Shown one piece after another: positions 1 through 14,611 of a stretch of DNA of 64,000 nt. This DNA comes from Cunninghamella blakesleeana (Eukaryota > Mucoromycota > Mucoromycetes > Mucorales > Cunninghamellaceae). Location: assembly GCA_017871115.1 (NCBI GenBank), contig JAFCIZ010000005.1, forward strand, positions 744,001-808,000. The letters run 5' to 3'. Made by a program: the position numbers and the translations under genes. How positions within the stretch are numbered: position 1 is the stretch's first letter; each line of letters opens with the position of its first letter. The notes under the pieces were generated by a model. It did not search any database, had not been told where the DNA came from, and saw only the letters and a list, made by a program, of their open reading frames with translations.

Positions 1-2
1 GG

Positions 3-260
3 TTTAAAGAAATGCGTAATGATAATCGTTTCAAAGAACGCCCTTCCAAACCTCACGGTGATGATAAACCTTATTATTTCCCTATTGGTCGTTATTTGAA
101 TGATTGTATGATCGATATCCATCTTGAAATCTGGGAATTGGCCAATAAAGGTCGTATGGATATTTCTTCTAATGATTTAAAGGAACTCCTTGGTCGTGAA
201 CCTTCTGGCATTTGTGATTACTTTAAAAATAACAGTAAACAATTCCGTGAATTCCGTTAA
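3..260 (+). CDS. NmrA-like / NAD(P)-binding Rossmann family protein, C-terminal fragment
   Basis: The reading frame is already open at the window edge (first full codon at base 3) and ends at a TAA at 258-260, so only about 85 C-terminal residues are present. The stretch DLKELLGREPSGICDYFKNN resembles the C-terminal end of NmrA-like atypical short-chain dehydrogenases, where a GR-P motif is followed by an amphipathic helix and a short tail. NmrA-like proteins bind NAD(P) without always being enzymes; in fungi NmrA itself restrains GATA factor AreA. The Rossmann fold and its glycine-rich motif would lie upstream and cannot be seen, so the assignment rests on the tail only. The ATG at 12 is an internal methionine. 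Confidence 0.5.
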   Translation, partial: FKEMRNDNRFKERPSKPHGDDKPYYFPIGRYLNDCMIDIHLEIWELANKGRMDISSNDLKELLGREPSGICDYFKNNSKQFREFR

Positions 261-1052
261 AAAAAATGTTTTTGGTTATTTTTTAATCACCTCCTCCCCA
301 TCGATTGTTTATGATAATGATTATTTTTAACCTTCAGTTGGTTTTATTTTTTTCTGGTTATATACATTTTGATTTCATTTTTTGATATTTCTATTTTTGG
401 AGGTTTATAATAAAGATTTTTTATTTTAAAAATATTATATATAAAAAAAATATTATTATATACTATAATGATCATTGCCACGTGGGTCGACATATTTTTT
501 TAAATGAACATGTAAAAAAAATTTTCTGCGCATTATTCTATAAGAAAAAAGAATTGCAACTCCGTTGACTTTTGTATCAAATAGGTAGATACAAGTTACT
601 ATAGTAAAAGAATAATTAGTGTAAATAATACGTATAAAGTGAATGATTATAAAAATAAAACATATTTTTTTTTATTTATATTTATTTAGTTAACCTAAAC
701 TATAATATACTAAGGAAACTTTTTTTTTTTGTCAAACAAAAATCTAAATGGAGAATACATAAAAGGAAACTATGATGTCAGTTTTTAAAAATTGATTCTA
801 GATTCCTTATTTTTAAAATCTATATTCTAAAAAGTCACATATCACTCCCTTATAGTTTTCATTTTTTTTTTTTTCTCTTTTTCTTTTTCCTTTCTCTTTT
901 TCTCCCCTCTAAGCTCCTCAAATTTATTTATTTCACTTTCCTTCCTCTCTTCCTCTTTTTCTCACTTTTTTTTTTTTTTCTTAAATACGTCATTTTTGAT
1001 CCTATTTTAAAAAAATATCATCATCATATAAATCAAACTATATTCATTAATA
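261..1052. other. Intergenic region upstream of the tyrosine phosphatase gene
   Basis: AT-rich, with no coding frame I can support. It should hold the 3' UTR of the NmrA-like gene and the promoter of the downstream phosphatase. A palindromic CACGTG (E-box type) lies at 479-484. Pyrimidine-rich stretches at 860-985 precede the phosphatase start, as is common for fungal core promoters. Confidence 0.6.
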
Positions 1053-4000
1053 ATGAGTATTGCGTTTGAGTCACCTACTAGAAGATGTCAGAATACTGAA
1101 AGTTATTTTACACCTTTAAATGTACCAGCATCTATATTAACTCAACAATCTTCCAGTCCGACTCTTTTAGGCCATAATAGTAATAATAATAATAATAGTC
1201 ATAGTCTTAGTCATAATAATAATAATAATAGTAATAACGATAACTCTACTGAAGGTTCAACAACTCCTTTTTATACGGCACCAATAAATCCTTTAATACA
1301 TCAAGAATTCATTAATGCTATTAATCATCGCCACACTTCACAGCAAACTGTTTTTACTCCAACATTAGAAAGGAAACCAGTGTCATTTAGCGGAGCCTCT
1401 ATAGCTGAAAGAAGATTAGCAGCAAAGCAACAACAACAGCAACAACAGCAACCAATATCTTTTAATGGTGGGTCAATAGCTGAAAGAAGATTAGCAGCAA
1501 AACAACAACAGCAACAACAACAACAACAGCAGCAAGATATAATTAGTAAAAATAGTAACAATAGCGTTAAACCAAGTATAAATGGATTGAATCCTATATC
1601 ACCTTCTCAGTTAGCAGATTTATTATCACAAACTCATCAACAAGAACAAGCTGAACATAATGTTTTAATTTTGGATGTACGTTCCTTTGTACAGTTTTCC
1701 CATGCTCGTATTAAACACTCTATTAATGTCTCTATCCCAAACACTATATTAAAACGCCCTACTTTTACGATGGAAAAGATCTACGAAGCTGTTGTTGAAA
1801 CTGATAGACTAAAATTAAAACAATGGGCTCAGTATAAATCGATTGTGTTTTATGATCAATCCTCTACTGTGAATCAAGAACAATGTGCTACTACTTATCT
1901 CTCAAATAAAATGTTACAATCTGGTTTTAAAGGCTCTTCTTATTATCTTCAAGGTATTATATATATATATATGTATTTATATATATATATATATAAATAA
2001 TTTTATTTATTACATATTCATCATTATTCTTTTTATTTGCATTTCTATTTTACTTTAACAAATAATAATAATAATAATAATTATATGAATATAGGTGGAT
2101 ATGATGCTTTCCAAAAGTCTTATCCTGGTATGTGTATATTAAGCCCACCCACTCAATCAGGAAAAGGACTTACCGGATCATTGCCTTTACGAAACAAAAT
2201 CGTACCTGGTATGAAAACACCATCCTTACGTCTTAGTTCATTACCAATTAATAACTTGCCTAATATCGGACCTTTCACAGCCCCTATGCCACAATTTGAA
2301 AATCAAGCATTTAATCCTTTTTTTTCTAATATTCGACAAAATATGGAATTAGCACATGGGCCTATTAAAGAACGATTTCCTATTCGTTTACCTTCTCATT
2401 GTCATGCAAAATTACAATCTGATCATACATTAATTATTGAAATGGATAAGTTGGATCCTAAACCTAGATGTTTTGCTGGTGCTAGAATGGAAACATCACA
2501 AGATAATAAGCATGTTTTTATTCTTCCCCGTTGGTTACAAAATACAATGATTGATACTTCAACTGGTAATATTGGTACTCTTGTTTTATCAGTCTTATAT
2601 GAAGTAAGTGACAAAAAATAAAAAAAAAAAATACGAAATAAAAGTAATAACAATAAAACATCATCATCATTTTCTAAAAATATTTATTAAACATACCATT
2701 ATTTTACTTTACTTTATTTATTTTCTCCTTAAATAAATATGTAGAAATTAGAAAAAACAGAACAAAGACGATTACAAAATATTATGCATTATCATTCTAA
2801 AAATACAGACTGTACATCATCCGATTTTCCTCTAAGTATTGTTGCTGGTATAGAAATGGGTGCTCTAAATAGATATACAAATATTTGGCCTTTTGGTAAT
2901 TATTATTTATATATTTATTTATTTATTAATGAAAGAAAGGATGGAGGGAAAAAGGAAAAAAAAAAGTATGATGTCATTAACTTTTTTTGTGTATTTCTTT
3001 TTATATACATTTTTTTTTTCTTTTACATAACACAATTTAGAATATACACGTGTCAAGATTCATGATACCCCCGCAGGATCGACAGGTTACATCAATGCCA
3101 GTTTCATTCAATATCCAAATAATAAATCATTATCGTCCAACTCACAAGATGAAAATATGTCTACTAGCACAGTAACACCGTCCACCACAATAAAATCATC
3201 TTCATTAGATAGTTTTAGTGGCGATTCAACTATATCATCATCTATATCATCTATATCATCCTCATCTGTTTCATTATCATATCCAGCATTTCCTAATGTA
3301 CCAAAATCATCCTCTCCAACAGCTGCTACAGCAGCAGCTGCTACTACTACTACTACTACTACTAATAATCCTTCTACTCCTACTTCATCTTTACCAGATT
3401 ATATCAAACCCGAATCTTTAAATTTAATGAAATCATCTGATTGGCAATCACAACCTTTTAGAAGATATATATCCACACAAGGTCCTTTACCTTCTACATT
3501 CAATGATTTTTGGCAAGTTGTATGGGAGCAAAAATCAAGAGTCGTTGTCATGCTTACTAAAGAAGAAGAAATGAATAAAGTAAGTAATCAAAAATAAATA
3601 AATAAAAACTTATGGAAAGTTTATTTTTTTTTTAAATAATAATAATAATAATAATCATTATTATTATGATGATGATGAATGATTTGATAGATTAAATGTC
3701 ATCGATATTGGCCATCTGAATTGAATCAAATGACCTATTATGGTAACACTTGTTTGACATTGGTTAAAGAAAGGATACACAAAATTGGATCATCTGAATG
3801 GGTAGACGATGTAGTTTATGAACGAGAATTTAAAATAGAAAGAGTAAGCAACAACAATGGAATAGTAGCAACAAGATATATTACACAATTACATTATACA
3901 GGATGGATGGATTATGGTGTACCTGATGATCCTATTGGCACTTTACAATTAATACAATTAGCTGATTATACGCAAAGACAATATGAATCCAAAGAATCCT

Positions 4001-4299
4001 CTATATATGATATTGGACCAATGATTATTCATTGTTCAGCCGGTTGTGGTCGTTCAGGGGCCTTTTGTGTGATTGATACAGCTCTACGTCAATTGACTCA
4101 TTTTAAAAATGATGATGGTTGGGATGTATTATGGGATATTATTTATACGTTCCGCGAACAACGTTTATCTATGGTACAAACATTACGTCAATTTGTATTT
4201 TGTTATGAAGTGATTTGGTGGTGGTATCTCGGTTATGGAAGAAACTATGATAATAATAATAAAGGTGTGGATGAAGATATAGAAATGACGGACTGTTAG
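1053..4299 (+). CDS. Protein tyrosine phosphatase with N-terminal rhodanese domain (Pyp1/Pyp2, PTP2/PTP3 type)
   Basis: Proposed exons 1053-1953, 2095-2603, 2745-2895, 3041-3579 and 3691-4299 join in frame to give 902 residues. The N-terminus is low complexity, with Asn runs, two Gln runs and a duplicated [10 protein letters not shown] motif. A rhodanese/Cdc25-like domain follows (LILDVRSF near residue 205, closing with [12 protein letters not shown] across the first intron). The PTP domain occupies about 470-880: [19 protein letters not shown], the TQGP box, KCHRYWP, a WPD-loop equivalent WMDYGVP with acid Asp774, and the P-loop [10 protein letters not shown] with nucleophile Cys815 and Arg821. 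All catalytic residues are present, so the enzyme should be active. Fungal relatives dephosphorylate stress and mating MAP kinases. About 115 Ser/Thr/Ala-rich residues are inserted between YINAS and TQGP. Confidence 0.93.
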
Positions 4300-6411
4300 A
4301 TAACTCATTTTTTATTATTTATTTAATTCTATTTTATTTTATACTATTTTTCTTTTTTTTTTTATATAATTTAATTACTATTATTGTTATTATTATTATT
4401 GCCCTTTTTTCCTATTTTTATTTTTTTTACTTTTTCTTTTATTTTTTCAATTTTTTTTTTTTTTACCCTTTTGTATGATGTTTTTATTTTTCAGTCTTTT
4501 TTTTTTTATCTTTTCCTTTTTACTCTTTCTTTTTGTTTATTTGATATTTGACTTTATTTATTTATTTATCTATTTATTATATTATTATTGCTATTTCAAA
4601 GATCTAATTTAATGATCATCATACCAGATTTTTATTTATTTATTTATTTATTTATTTTACTTTTTTTTAATATTTTCTTTAGTAGTAAATGTTTGATTAT
4701 AATTGTGATTTCGTACATTATGATTATTATTACAATAATATCACACGCTAAAATTGACGGTAACAATAATAATAATAAAATAAATCGCTTGTTTATATTT
4801 CACTTTTTTCTAAAATAAAAAATGGCCCAGGATTTTTTATTTTTTCTGAATATGCATACACGTATCCTGAAGGTTCGTGCTTTTTATCATTACGTACTTA
4901 GAAATTTTAGTTTATTAAAGATCTAATGATGTCATTTTTTTTTTCTTAAGTATTAAAAAGAAATTAATTAAAATAAAAGAACTACTTACTGCACATACAC
5001 TATGGATTTTATTGGTGCCTATAAAAGCAAATACATTGACTATGTATGAAATTAAATAAAATAAAAGAGAAAAAAAGAGATCATTGTAGTTTTTTTATTT
5101 TTTTATTTATTTTTTTCAATCTTAATCTTTTTTTTTTAACTCGTTTATATTTTTTTTCATAAAAAATCGTACGTATCACAAACAAGTACATTAAAAAATT
5201 AAAAGTTAAATAATTACGTATTATTTATTTTAAGAATAAAAAAGTAGAAATTAATTATTAATAATAAAAAACAAGTTACTATAGGGAATTATTAATTATC
5301 ATTAATGCAATATATGTGCTAGGGATAAAAGGTAAAAAAGACAAAAAAGGTTTAAAACCGAGTGATATAAAGTACATATTCTATTTAGTAAAGTATTCTA
5401 TTGGATTATTTCCAATATCAGACTGAATATATTATTTGAAACTGAATTAGAATGAAATTCATAATTATAAGCATATACATTCTTATATCATCATACATCA
5501 AATAAACATTTCCGGAAAGAATAAATAAACAAATAAATATCATTTGTAATTGTATTAAAATAAGTAAATAAACGATTTCATATAAACTATTACTTTCTTT
5601 ACGATTGATGGAGCATGGTCGTTTGAACTAATATAGTAACAAGTCAAACAATGTCGAGAAATATATGAATATATGAAAAATGGAAATAAATCGAATAAGC
5701 TTAGACATTGTAAAGGTAGATCATTTAAGTATTATCCTTATATTAAAAAGAAAAAAAGAAAAGAAAAAGGGAAAAAAAAGAGTAGCTTTTTATATTTTAG
5801 TTATATTTGTTCTCTACTGTTTTTATTTTAATAACAATGAGAAATATTGCATTTCGGGATATAAACAAAGAACATTTATTATTATTCTATTTACTATTTA
5901 TTAATATTATAAATCAATAGTATTGTATTATAACGCGTTTGATCATTATGAATAACTTTTACCGAGTAGCTTGTGAATTTTAACGCGTGTGCCTATTATT
6001 TTTCTTAGTTTATGCATAAATAAAGAATGATGATGGCTCTAATAATAATAATAATATTATCATGAAAAAAATGGATATTTTTATGTGTAATATAATAGTA
6101 TCAATAATAAATAATAAGAATCAAGATTGATAAATAAATATATGAATATGAATATGTTATGAAAAAATAAAATAAAAATAATAATAAATAAGGAAAGGAT
6201 GTAAATGTACAATAATAGAATGTTGGATGATCGAGTTTAAACTATATGAGAACATAAACTTAAACCGAATAATTGAAGGGGGGGAAAGAAGAAGGGGAAA
6301 AGAAGGGTGAAGTATGTGGTGATCAATAAATAGTAATAATAATAAAAAAGCAAAGTTCTAGAAATACAAAAAAAAAGAAAAAGCGCACATAGAAAGATAG
6401 TAGGAGAGGAA
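4300..6411. other. Long intergenic region between convergent genes
   Basis: About 2.1 kb between the convergent ends of the phosphatase (+) and MDM34 (-). It is rich in T runs, TTTA repeats and ATAA repeats. Short frames here (4588-4818, 5680-5904) are low-complexity translations with no family resemblance. Apart from expected 3' UTRs I see no gene, tRNA or transposon signature. Confidence 0.6.
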
Positions 6412-8501
6412 TCAATTTGAAGTAGGAGTAGAAGATGATAAATTTAATCGAATAATACGTCGTTTAGGAATTTTCTTTTGTTTAGGACGAATGGAAGGTT
6501 TGACAGTATGAGGTAAACTTCGATAGGTGACATGATCAATGGTATAAGTGAATGGAGAGATGGTATGATGATTTTTTGATAATTGAGCCAATTTTGCTGC
6601 ACCTGCATTTTCAAAAGGGTCCAATACAATGGATTGATCTGACGGTAAAATCAACGGTTGAAGTGTATCATCCTCTTCCTCTGTATTTGGCATCCCTAAA
6701 CCTTCTGTTACATACCATGGTGCATCCACGTCATCTATATACATATCATATACTGAAGAAGATGTGGCGATAGCTGATGAAGTAGATGGTGATGAAATTG
6801 GTTGGGGTCTTCTTTGGCCTTCATCATCATAAAATACATTATCATCCTCTTCATCTTCATCATAATAATAAGCGTCATCATCACTATATATATCGGGGAT
6901 AGTTTTAGGAATAATTGAAACTGCATCAGGGTGTGATGGTGGGACACTAGAAGCAAGCTGTTGATGATAAAGTAGTTCTAATGTTGATAAATTGGTAGGA
7001 CTTTGTTGTTGTTGTTGAGAAAAATAATCACTTGTAGCATTACCACCATTACCGCTATGATGAATCGATTTAATAGAAGTAGCTGTAGGCTGTTCCGTAG
7101 CATTATATAAATCACTAAAAGAGTTGTACATCCCTGATCCAGGTCGATATAATGTAGCGAACCGAGCACTATCCAAAAAGGAGGAAGGATCTTCAATAAA
7201 AGGAAATGAAAGATCAGATAAATGAACAGATGGTGTAATAGGTTGGGGTGATTGTTGTTGTTGTTGTGATAATTTATGCGATAAATCAGGCATGGAGGCG
7301 CTATCGTAATGCTGTGAATGATGGTGATGATTGTTTGCTGCTGCTACAGATATCGAAGAATTTGGCATAACGGTAGATCCACTACGTGATTGAGAAGCAA
7401 CAGACGATGATAATAATTGCTGCTGTCTGTAAAAAGAGGCTAAACCCATATGTTGTCTTAAGCCAGGATCAGAAAAGACAGAGAGAGGTGGTGAAGTGAT
7501 CCCATCATGATTATTAGTGGTAGTGGTGGTAATAGTGCTCGATCTATTTTTTTTCCTTCTTTCTAATTTCCTTAATTGCTGTGCTTTTAATTTTTCTTCT
7601 TGTTGTTGTTTTTTCGCTTTTTCTTGTTCGCTTTGAATATGGCGCAAACTTAGATTGTGAATCATGACCGGTAAATCCTCTTGGAATAAATTTCTTAACT
7701 GCTTTTCAATTTCCCTTTGTAAAAAGTTGCGTACACTAGTGACACTATCAAAAGTAGAGCTGATTAATATATTTTCCAATGGATCGTTTTTGAAAACTAA
7801 GGTGATGCCTTTTGTTTTGGAGACGACAAGGACAACGATGCCTCTTAATTTTAAATCACTGATCCTTAATAACATTGGTACGACTAATGGTTGATCGGCT
7901 GCTAAAATATTTGGTCGAGCGTGTCTAGGCAATGATGAATGTTTAGCGTGCATTGGATTTGCCTAATTGAAAAAAAAAAAAAAATGAAACAAAATAAAAA
8001 GAAGAAATAATATATAAATATATATATAGAAAAAGAGAGAGGATAAATAAACAATATACATCTTTATATATATTCTGAAACAGTTGATTGCTATTATTAT
8101 ACCTGGACTTTTGTTTGTAAAACGATATATGCATCGCCAGCATAGGTCAGTTTAAATATACCTCGAAACTTATCAGTTGTTAGTTCACCAATTTCCAATA
8201 TTTCTAATTCAGGAGCCTAAAAGTTTAAAAATAAATAATATATTTTAATATCCTAATATTACCCAGTTATCTATTATTGTCTTTTTTTAATATATTTTAA
8301 TATTTATATATATTAAAGAAAAACAAATATATTCATTGTTATTATTATTATTACTTGAGTGCCCATATTTAATTCTTTAACAGTAATGTAGTCAACTATA
8401 TTTTTTGGTTTGTTGCCTTTATTTAGTGCCGCTTCTAACTGTGATTTAGCTTCATTGTAAAAGTCGATATCAAATTCAGGCCAGTTAAATCTAAAAGCCA
8501 T
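6412..8501 (-). CDS. MDM34: Mdm34, mitochondrial outer-membrane subunit of the ERMES ER-mitochondria tether
   Basis: Exons 8355-8501, 8103-8216 and 6412-7962 (read on the minus strand) join in phase 0 to give 603 residues. The first exon starts [19 protein letters not shown] and continues to KELNMGTQ; the second gives [12 protein letters not shown]; the third holds [37 protein letters not shown] and [11 protein letters not shown]. Together these form the SMP lipid-binding domain characteristic of Mdm34 (about residues 1-200). The rest is low complexity: Gln runs, Ser-rich and acidic [14 protein letters not shown] stretches, ending in a basic [12 protein letters not shown] motif that is also conserved in the family. 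In yeast, Mdm34 with Mmm1, Mdm10 and Mdm12 forms ERMES and moves phospholipids between ER and mitochondria. Confidence 0.95.
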
Positions 8502-8587
8502 TTTAAATCAATCCTTTTTTTTCGAAAAAATAATAATAAAAAAAAAAGGATAGTATGGTTGAAGAGTAATAATAATAAGCTGGAAGG

Positions 8588-8618
<31 letters not shown>

Positions 8619-9428
8619 AAATTATTGTGTATATATAAATATAAGGAGAGGTAATTGGAAAAAAAGAAAAAGAAAAGGATATATACTTATATAAAATATA
8701 TGTTGAATATTATTTTAGTTATATAAAGATATCTTTTCTTTTCTTTTCTTTTCTTTTTCTTTTTTCGTAATGTATATATTTTATAAAATATAACAATGGA
8801 TATATAAAGATGGAAAAGGATAAATATGAAAGAAGAAAAAAAAAAGAAAAAAATAGTCAGAGAAAAAAAACAAAAAATTTAGAACCGGAGATTGAAAACA
8901 TTAAAAAAAGAAACTTTGCGGACAAATTCGGTTGATCATTTATAATAAAAAATAAAATGAACCTTTTCGATAAAACATTAAGCTTATCTTATATACAGAT
9001 AATAATAAAAAGACAATCATTTAATATACTCAATAGCTGTATGACAATTTATTACATTATATATATTATTTAATATTATGTAGTTTATTATAAATATATT
9101 TATACATTTTTTTATTTTTATTTTATTATAATATAATTCATGTTGTACAATTATTTTTTGTTTGTGTGCATTTTAATTTTTTTTACCATGGAAGACCATC
9201 TTTCCGCTAAAAAAGTAACACAATCTAAAACAAAATAGATGCTCCACCTTTTTTTTTTTAATGATATGAAAAATGGCTAATTAATTTTAAAATATTAAAA
9301 CATTCCAAAGATCCTTTATTTTTATTATTATAACACACATGTATACACACACAAAAAAAAAGTTATATATAAATACGTCATATTAACAAATAAATAAAAA
9401 AGCAATGTATATATATAAAATGGACCTT
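8502..9428. other. Intergenic region between VTS1 and MDM34
   Basis: About 0.9 kb holding the presumed promoter of MDM34 (-) and the 3' flank of VTS1 (-). It has a (TA)n run at about 8588-8615 and several A/T homopolymers. No gene is evident. Confidence 0.6.
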
Positions 9429-10175
9429 TTAATAATTGATATCCTAAAAAAAGGTTAACAATAAAATATAAATAAAATAAATTAATATTTGTTTTTTAAA
9501 TTAAAATTATTTTTTTTATTTTATTTTTTTGAAACTTACATTTTTATTACAATGTAATTTTACTTGATCGAATACTTTTAATAATTTTCTTCTGGCACCT
9601 AATGCCATGACCCCTTTTGATAATAATTCTTCGTCCGTTAATATAATCATTTCTTGCCAAGTCATTGTTTCAAATATGGAATTATATTTGTGTAATCGAA
9701 GACTCCGAAGCCATACTGGCACATCTAAAAGATATTATATATATATATATATATACACGTCAATTGTGTTTCTCTCTCTCTCTCTCCTTTTTTTTTTTAA
9801 TATATATTTTTCAACTGTTTTATTTATTAATTACCTTCTAATATTTTCATATCAATCTCTTCCGAGTTTTTTCTTTCTTTTGATATATTCATTGTATTCT
9901 GGTTGTTATTGTTATTATTATTTTCTAATAAATTATTATTATTAACATATTTATTATTATTAATTGTTTTCATATTATTTCTTTGCTGGTAAATAGAATG
10001 AGGAGGGAGAGGAGGAGCAGAATGGTTGGTCATAATGTTGTGATCATTAGGTATATGATAAGACTGTCGACGATAACGCTGTGTATCATTTGGTGGGATC
10101 ATTGGTTTATGAAGATGGTGATGATTATTCATAATATTATGATGAGGATGAGGGTGATTATCCAGAGAAAACCGC

Positions 10176-10207
<32 letters not shown>

Positions 10208-11676
10208 GTTATTATTGTTATTATTATAAAGAGATAATTGATTTAATTTTGTTAAAAAGAAAGAATCATCATAAGTAGAGGGGGAGGAAGAGGATGATAG
10301 AATCGGTGATGATTTGTTTGTCAAAGAGGGAGTACTATGATGATATAAATTCGATTCATAAAAAGAATTTCTTTTAGGAGAAGAGGATGATGATGATATG
10401 CCTTGCCAAGTCATTCGTGAAGCAGCAGCAGTAACAGCAGGTGTTGTATTAGTAGGAGTGGTAGAAATATGTGGTGATGACGTAGATGATGATAAATGAT
10501 GCATAGTTGAATGGGTATTAGATATGTTTTTAGTGGGAGAATGATTGGAAAATGCATTGTTAGATGAGAAAGATGATCTACCAAATGACCATTGAGAAAT
10601 ATCAGCTGATTTAGGTCTTGTTACTACGTGTTCAATAGGTGGCGACGTATCGTGGTTTAATTTTTCATTCTTTTGAAGTAATCCTGTACTAATGGAAGAT
10701 GACGATGGGGGTGGTAGCCAATTAGATGGTAAATTGTTATTATTATTTGTAAATAATTGTTCTGATAAAGGTCTTTTAAATAAAGGATCATCCATGAATG
10801 ATGTATTAAATGGATCATAAGTTGTACTTGGATAAAATGACGTTTCTTTTTTATTTTCATTGAATAGTGGGTATTGTGTTACCATTTCTATATATAGAAA
10901 AGTGCATTTTTTTTTTAAAAAAAAAAAAATAACAATATTCATCCTGTTAGCATTATTTTTTTAAAAAATAACCCTATGACATATTTATATATAGATACAT
11001 ATTTTTTTTTCGAGTACCTTTTTCTGCAAAATTAGTAGTATTGGTAGTAGAAGAAGAAGAAGGAGGGGGAGAGGCATATATATCGTTGATAGAATCTTGA
11101 CTTAATTGTTTTAAAACTGTAATAAAGAATCTTGCTTGAACAGGACTTGAATGTTGAAGCAATACATACAAGGTAGCTGTTCTTTCTGTTTCATTTAAAT
11201 ATCTAAACCATTGATCAACATGTTTGATTTCTTCTTTGACATTGTTTTCTAAACTTGATAACTTTTCTAAAGTGATATCATATTGTTGTAAATCTTCATT
11301 CCATTTTTCTAATAATCGTGCTATTATCATTTCAAGATATAGTTTTTATTAAAAAACAATAAATAAATAAAATATTAATCACCACCATCATTATCCTATA
11401 AATAAATATATTTATATATAAAAAGAATTATAAGAAAGAAAAAAATATAAACTTACCCTCAGGGGATGATAGAATTGAATTTTGTTTCAGGTTTTCCGAA
11501 TTTGGTGGAACTTGAAGACTAGACCGCTTTAAAGAAGTTGGCGCAGAAACTGGCTTACGATCATTTATTAATGGAGTTGGAAGACCAAAGGTAAATGTAT
11601 TAACTGTTGGTAATGTATTAGTAGGTATAGCTGTTGTTGTTGTTGTTGTTGATTGATAAGTTGAAAAAGTCGTCAT
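9429..11676 (-). CDS. VTS1: Vts1/Smaug-family SAM-domain RNA-binding protein
   Basis: Exons 11457-11676, 11018-11320, 9835-10887 and 9540-9724 keep frame throughout; a terminal mini-exon at 9429-9443 gives a total of 591 residues. A conserved N-terminal helical domain ([20 protein letters not shown] to [24 protein letters not shown], about residues 74-150) is typical of fungal Vts1. A long Asn/Ser/His-rich linker includes a run of about 16 Asn. The C-terminal SAM domain ([32 protein letters not shown]) matches the Smaug/Vts1 class that binds stem-loops and recruits Ccr4-Not for mRNA decay. The end is uncertain: without the last splice, translation would run to a stop at 9516-9518 and end VSFKKIK rather than DINY. 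The perfect GTAAGT donor at 9539 favours splicing. Confidence 0.9.
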
Positions 11677-12003
11677 ATATATAAAAGTACAATGAATAAG
11701 TTGTTAATAATATATAAAAAAAATAGCTGAAAAATGAAAAACTGAAAGAAAAAGGAAAGAAAAGGGAAAAAAGGAGAAAAAATTCCTTGTCCGATATTTA
11801 AATCTTTTTTTTTTTTTTTTTTTTTCAATTTGGGCAACAATAAAACTATTTATTATTTTCAATATTTAATATTTTATTATTATTTTATAATTTTTATTAA
11901 TGAAAATTAGTTACTAACTATTTTACCAAATATAATATAAAGAAAAAAAAAAAAAGTGTTATTATATTATTTTAATTGTACATTAATGCCTTTAACGCTA
12001 AAA
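11677..12003. other. Short intergenic region between GLC7 and VTS1
   Basis: About 330 bp with A- and T-runs (for example T-rich at 11806-11826), expected to hold the VTS1 promoter and the PP1 3' UTR. Nothing else seen. Confidence 0.6.
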
Positions 12004-13560
<1,557 letters not shown>

Positions 13561-14578
13561 TGTATATTATAAGAGGATCTATATTATATATATATATATA
13601 TAATATTATATAATATTAATAAAGTTAATATCGAAACAAACATCTTGCGTAAAAAACAAAAACGAATATTTTCATCGTTTAAAAAAGATTATAGATGAAA
13701 AAAAAAAAAAGATTTAATATACACAGAAAAAGTCATCACTTACAGATAAAATGGTAAATCAGAATGAAATCAAATGGATATAATAAAGTTTTAATATAAT
13801 ATATATTTATACTTATATTTAGTTTAATAATAATAATAACAATAAAAAAAAAAGAAAAAAAAAAGACTTTTGTTAAAAAAGATGATTTTGGTGGGAATTG
13901 AAAAGAGAAAGAAAAGAGAAAGAGAATATAAAAAGAAAAGAAATAATAATAATAATAAAAAAAAGGAGCGAAAAAATTTAAACCCCGTCTTTTTTGATCA
14001 AAAAATTTTATTTTTAATAATAAACCCTATTCTTTAACATCCTTCGGCTATAAGCCATGTATTTGATCATATAAACGTGAAATAAAGGTTATTTCATTAC
14101 AAAATTAACATTATTATTATCGTTATTTTAAAAATAATAACGATATTGTTTATTCTTGATTAAAATGAAAAAAGATAAGCGCGTAATTATATACATATAT
14201 ATTATGTGTGTGTGTGTGTGAATTTATAAAATTAACTAGTAAGCATTTTTTTTTTGATTGGTCTTTATATTTCATTATTTATTGTTAAAATTCTGTTTTT
14301 TTTTTTAAAAAAAAAAAAAAAGATAAATAAATAAACAAACCTATCGAGAAAAGTGTTTATTGTCATAATAAGCTATTATGACAATTCTATATATTCTATA
14401 ATAATAAGATTAAGTTTATAGTTTTCTTTACATTCAAATTAATAGCGGGAATGAAAATAATGTTACACAATCAAAGTTTTTATCTGCTTGAATAGTTAAA
14501 AAATATGTTAAAGAAGTTTATTTTTTATCTGATAAATACGTATACATACATATGTATATATATGTGTGTATGTTATAA

Positions 14579-14611
<33 letters not shown>

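Noticed and set aside
1325..1561. Minus-strand frame with long poly-Cys runs
   Set aside because: It is the antisense shadow of the CAA/CAG Gln tracts in the phosphatase; no homology and overlaps a firm coding exon.
591..5285. ACAAGTTACTATAG shared by 594-607 and about 5272-5285
   Set aside because: A 14-base AT-rich repeat with no further flanking similarity; not enough to call a dispersed element.
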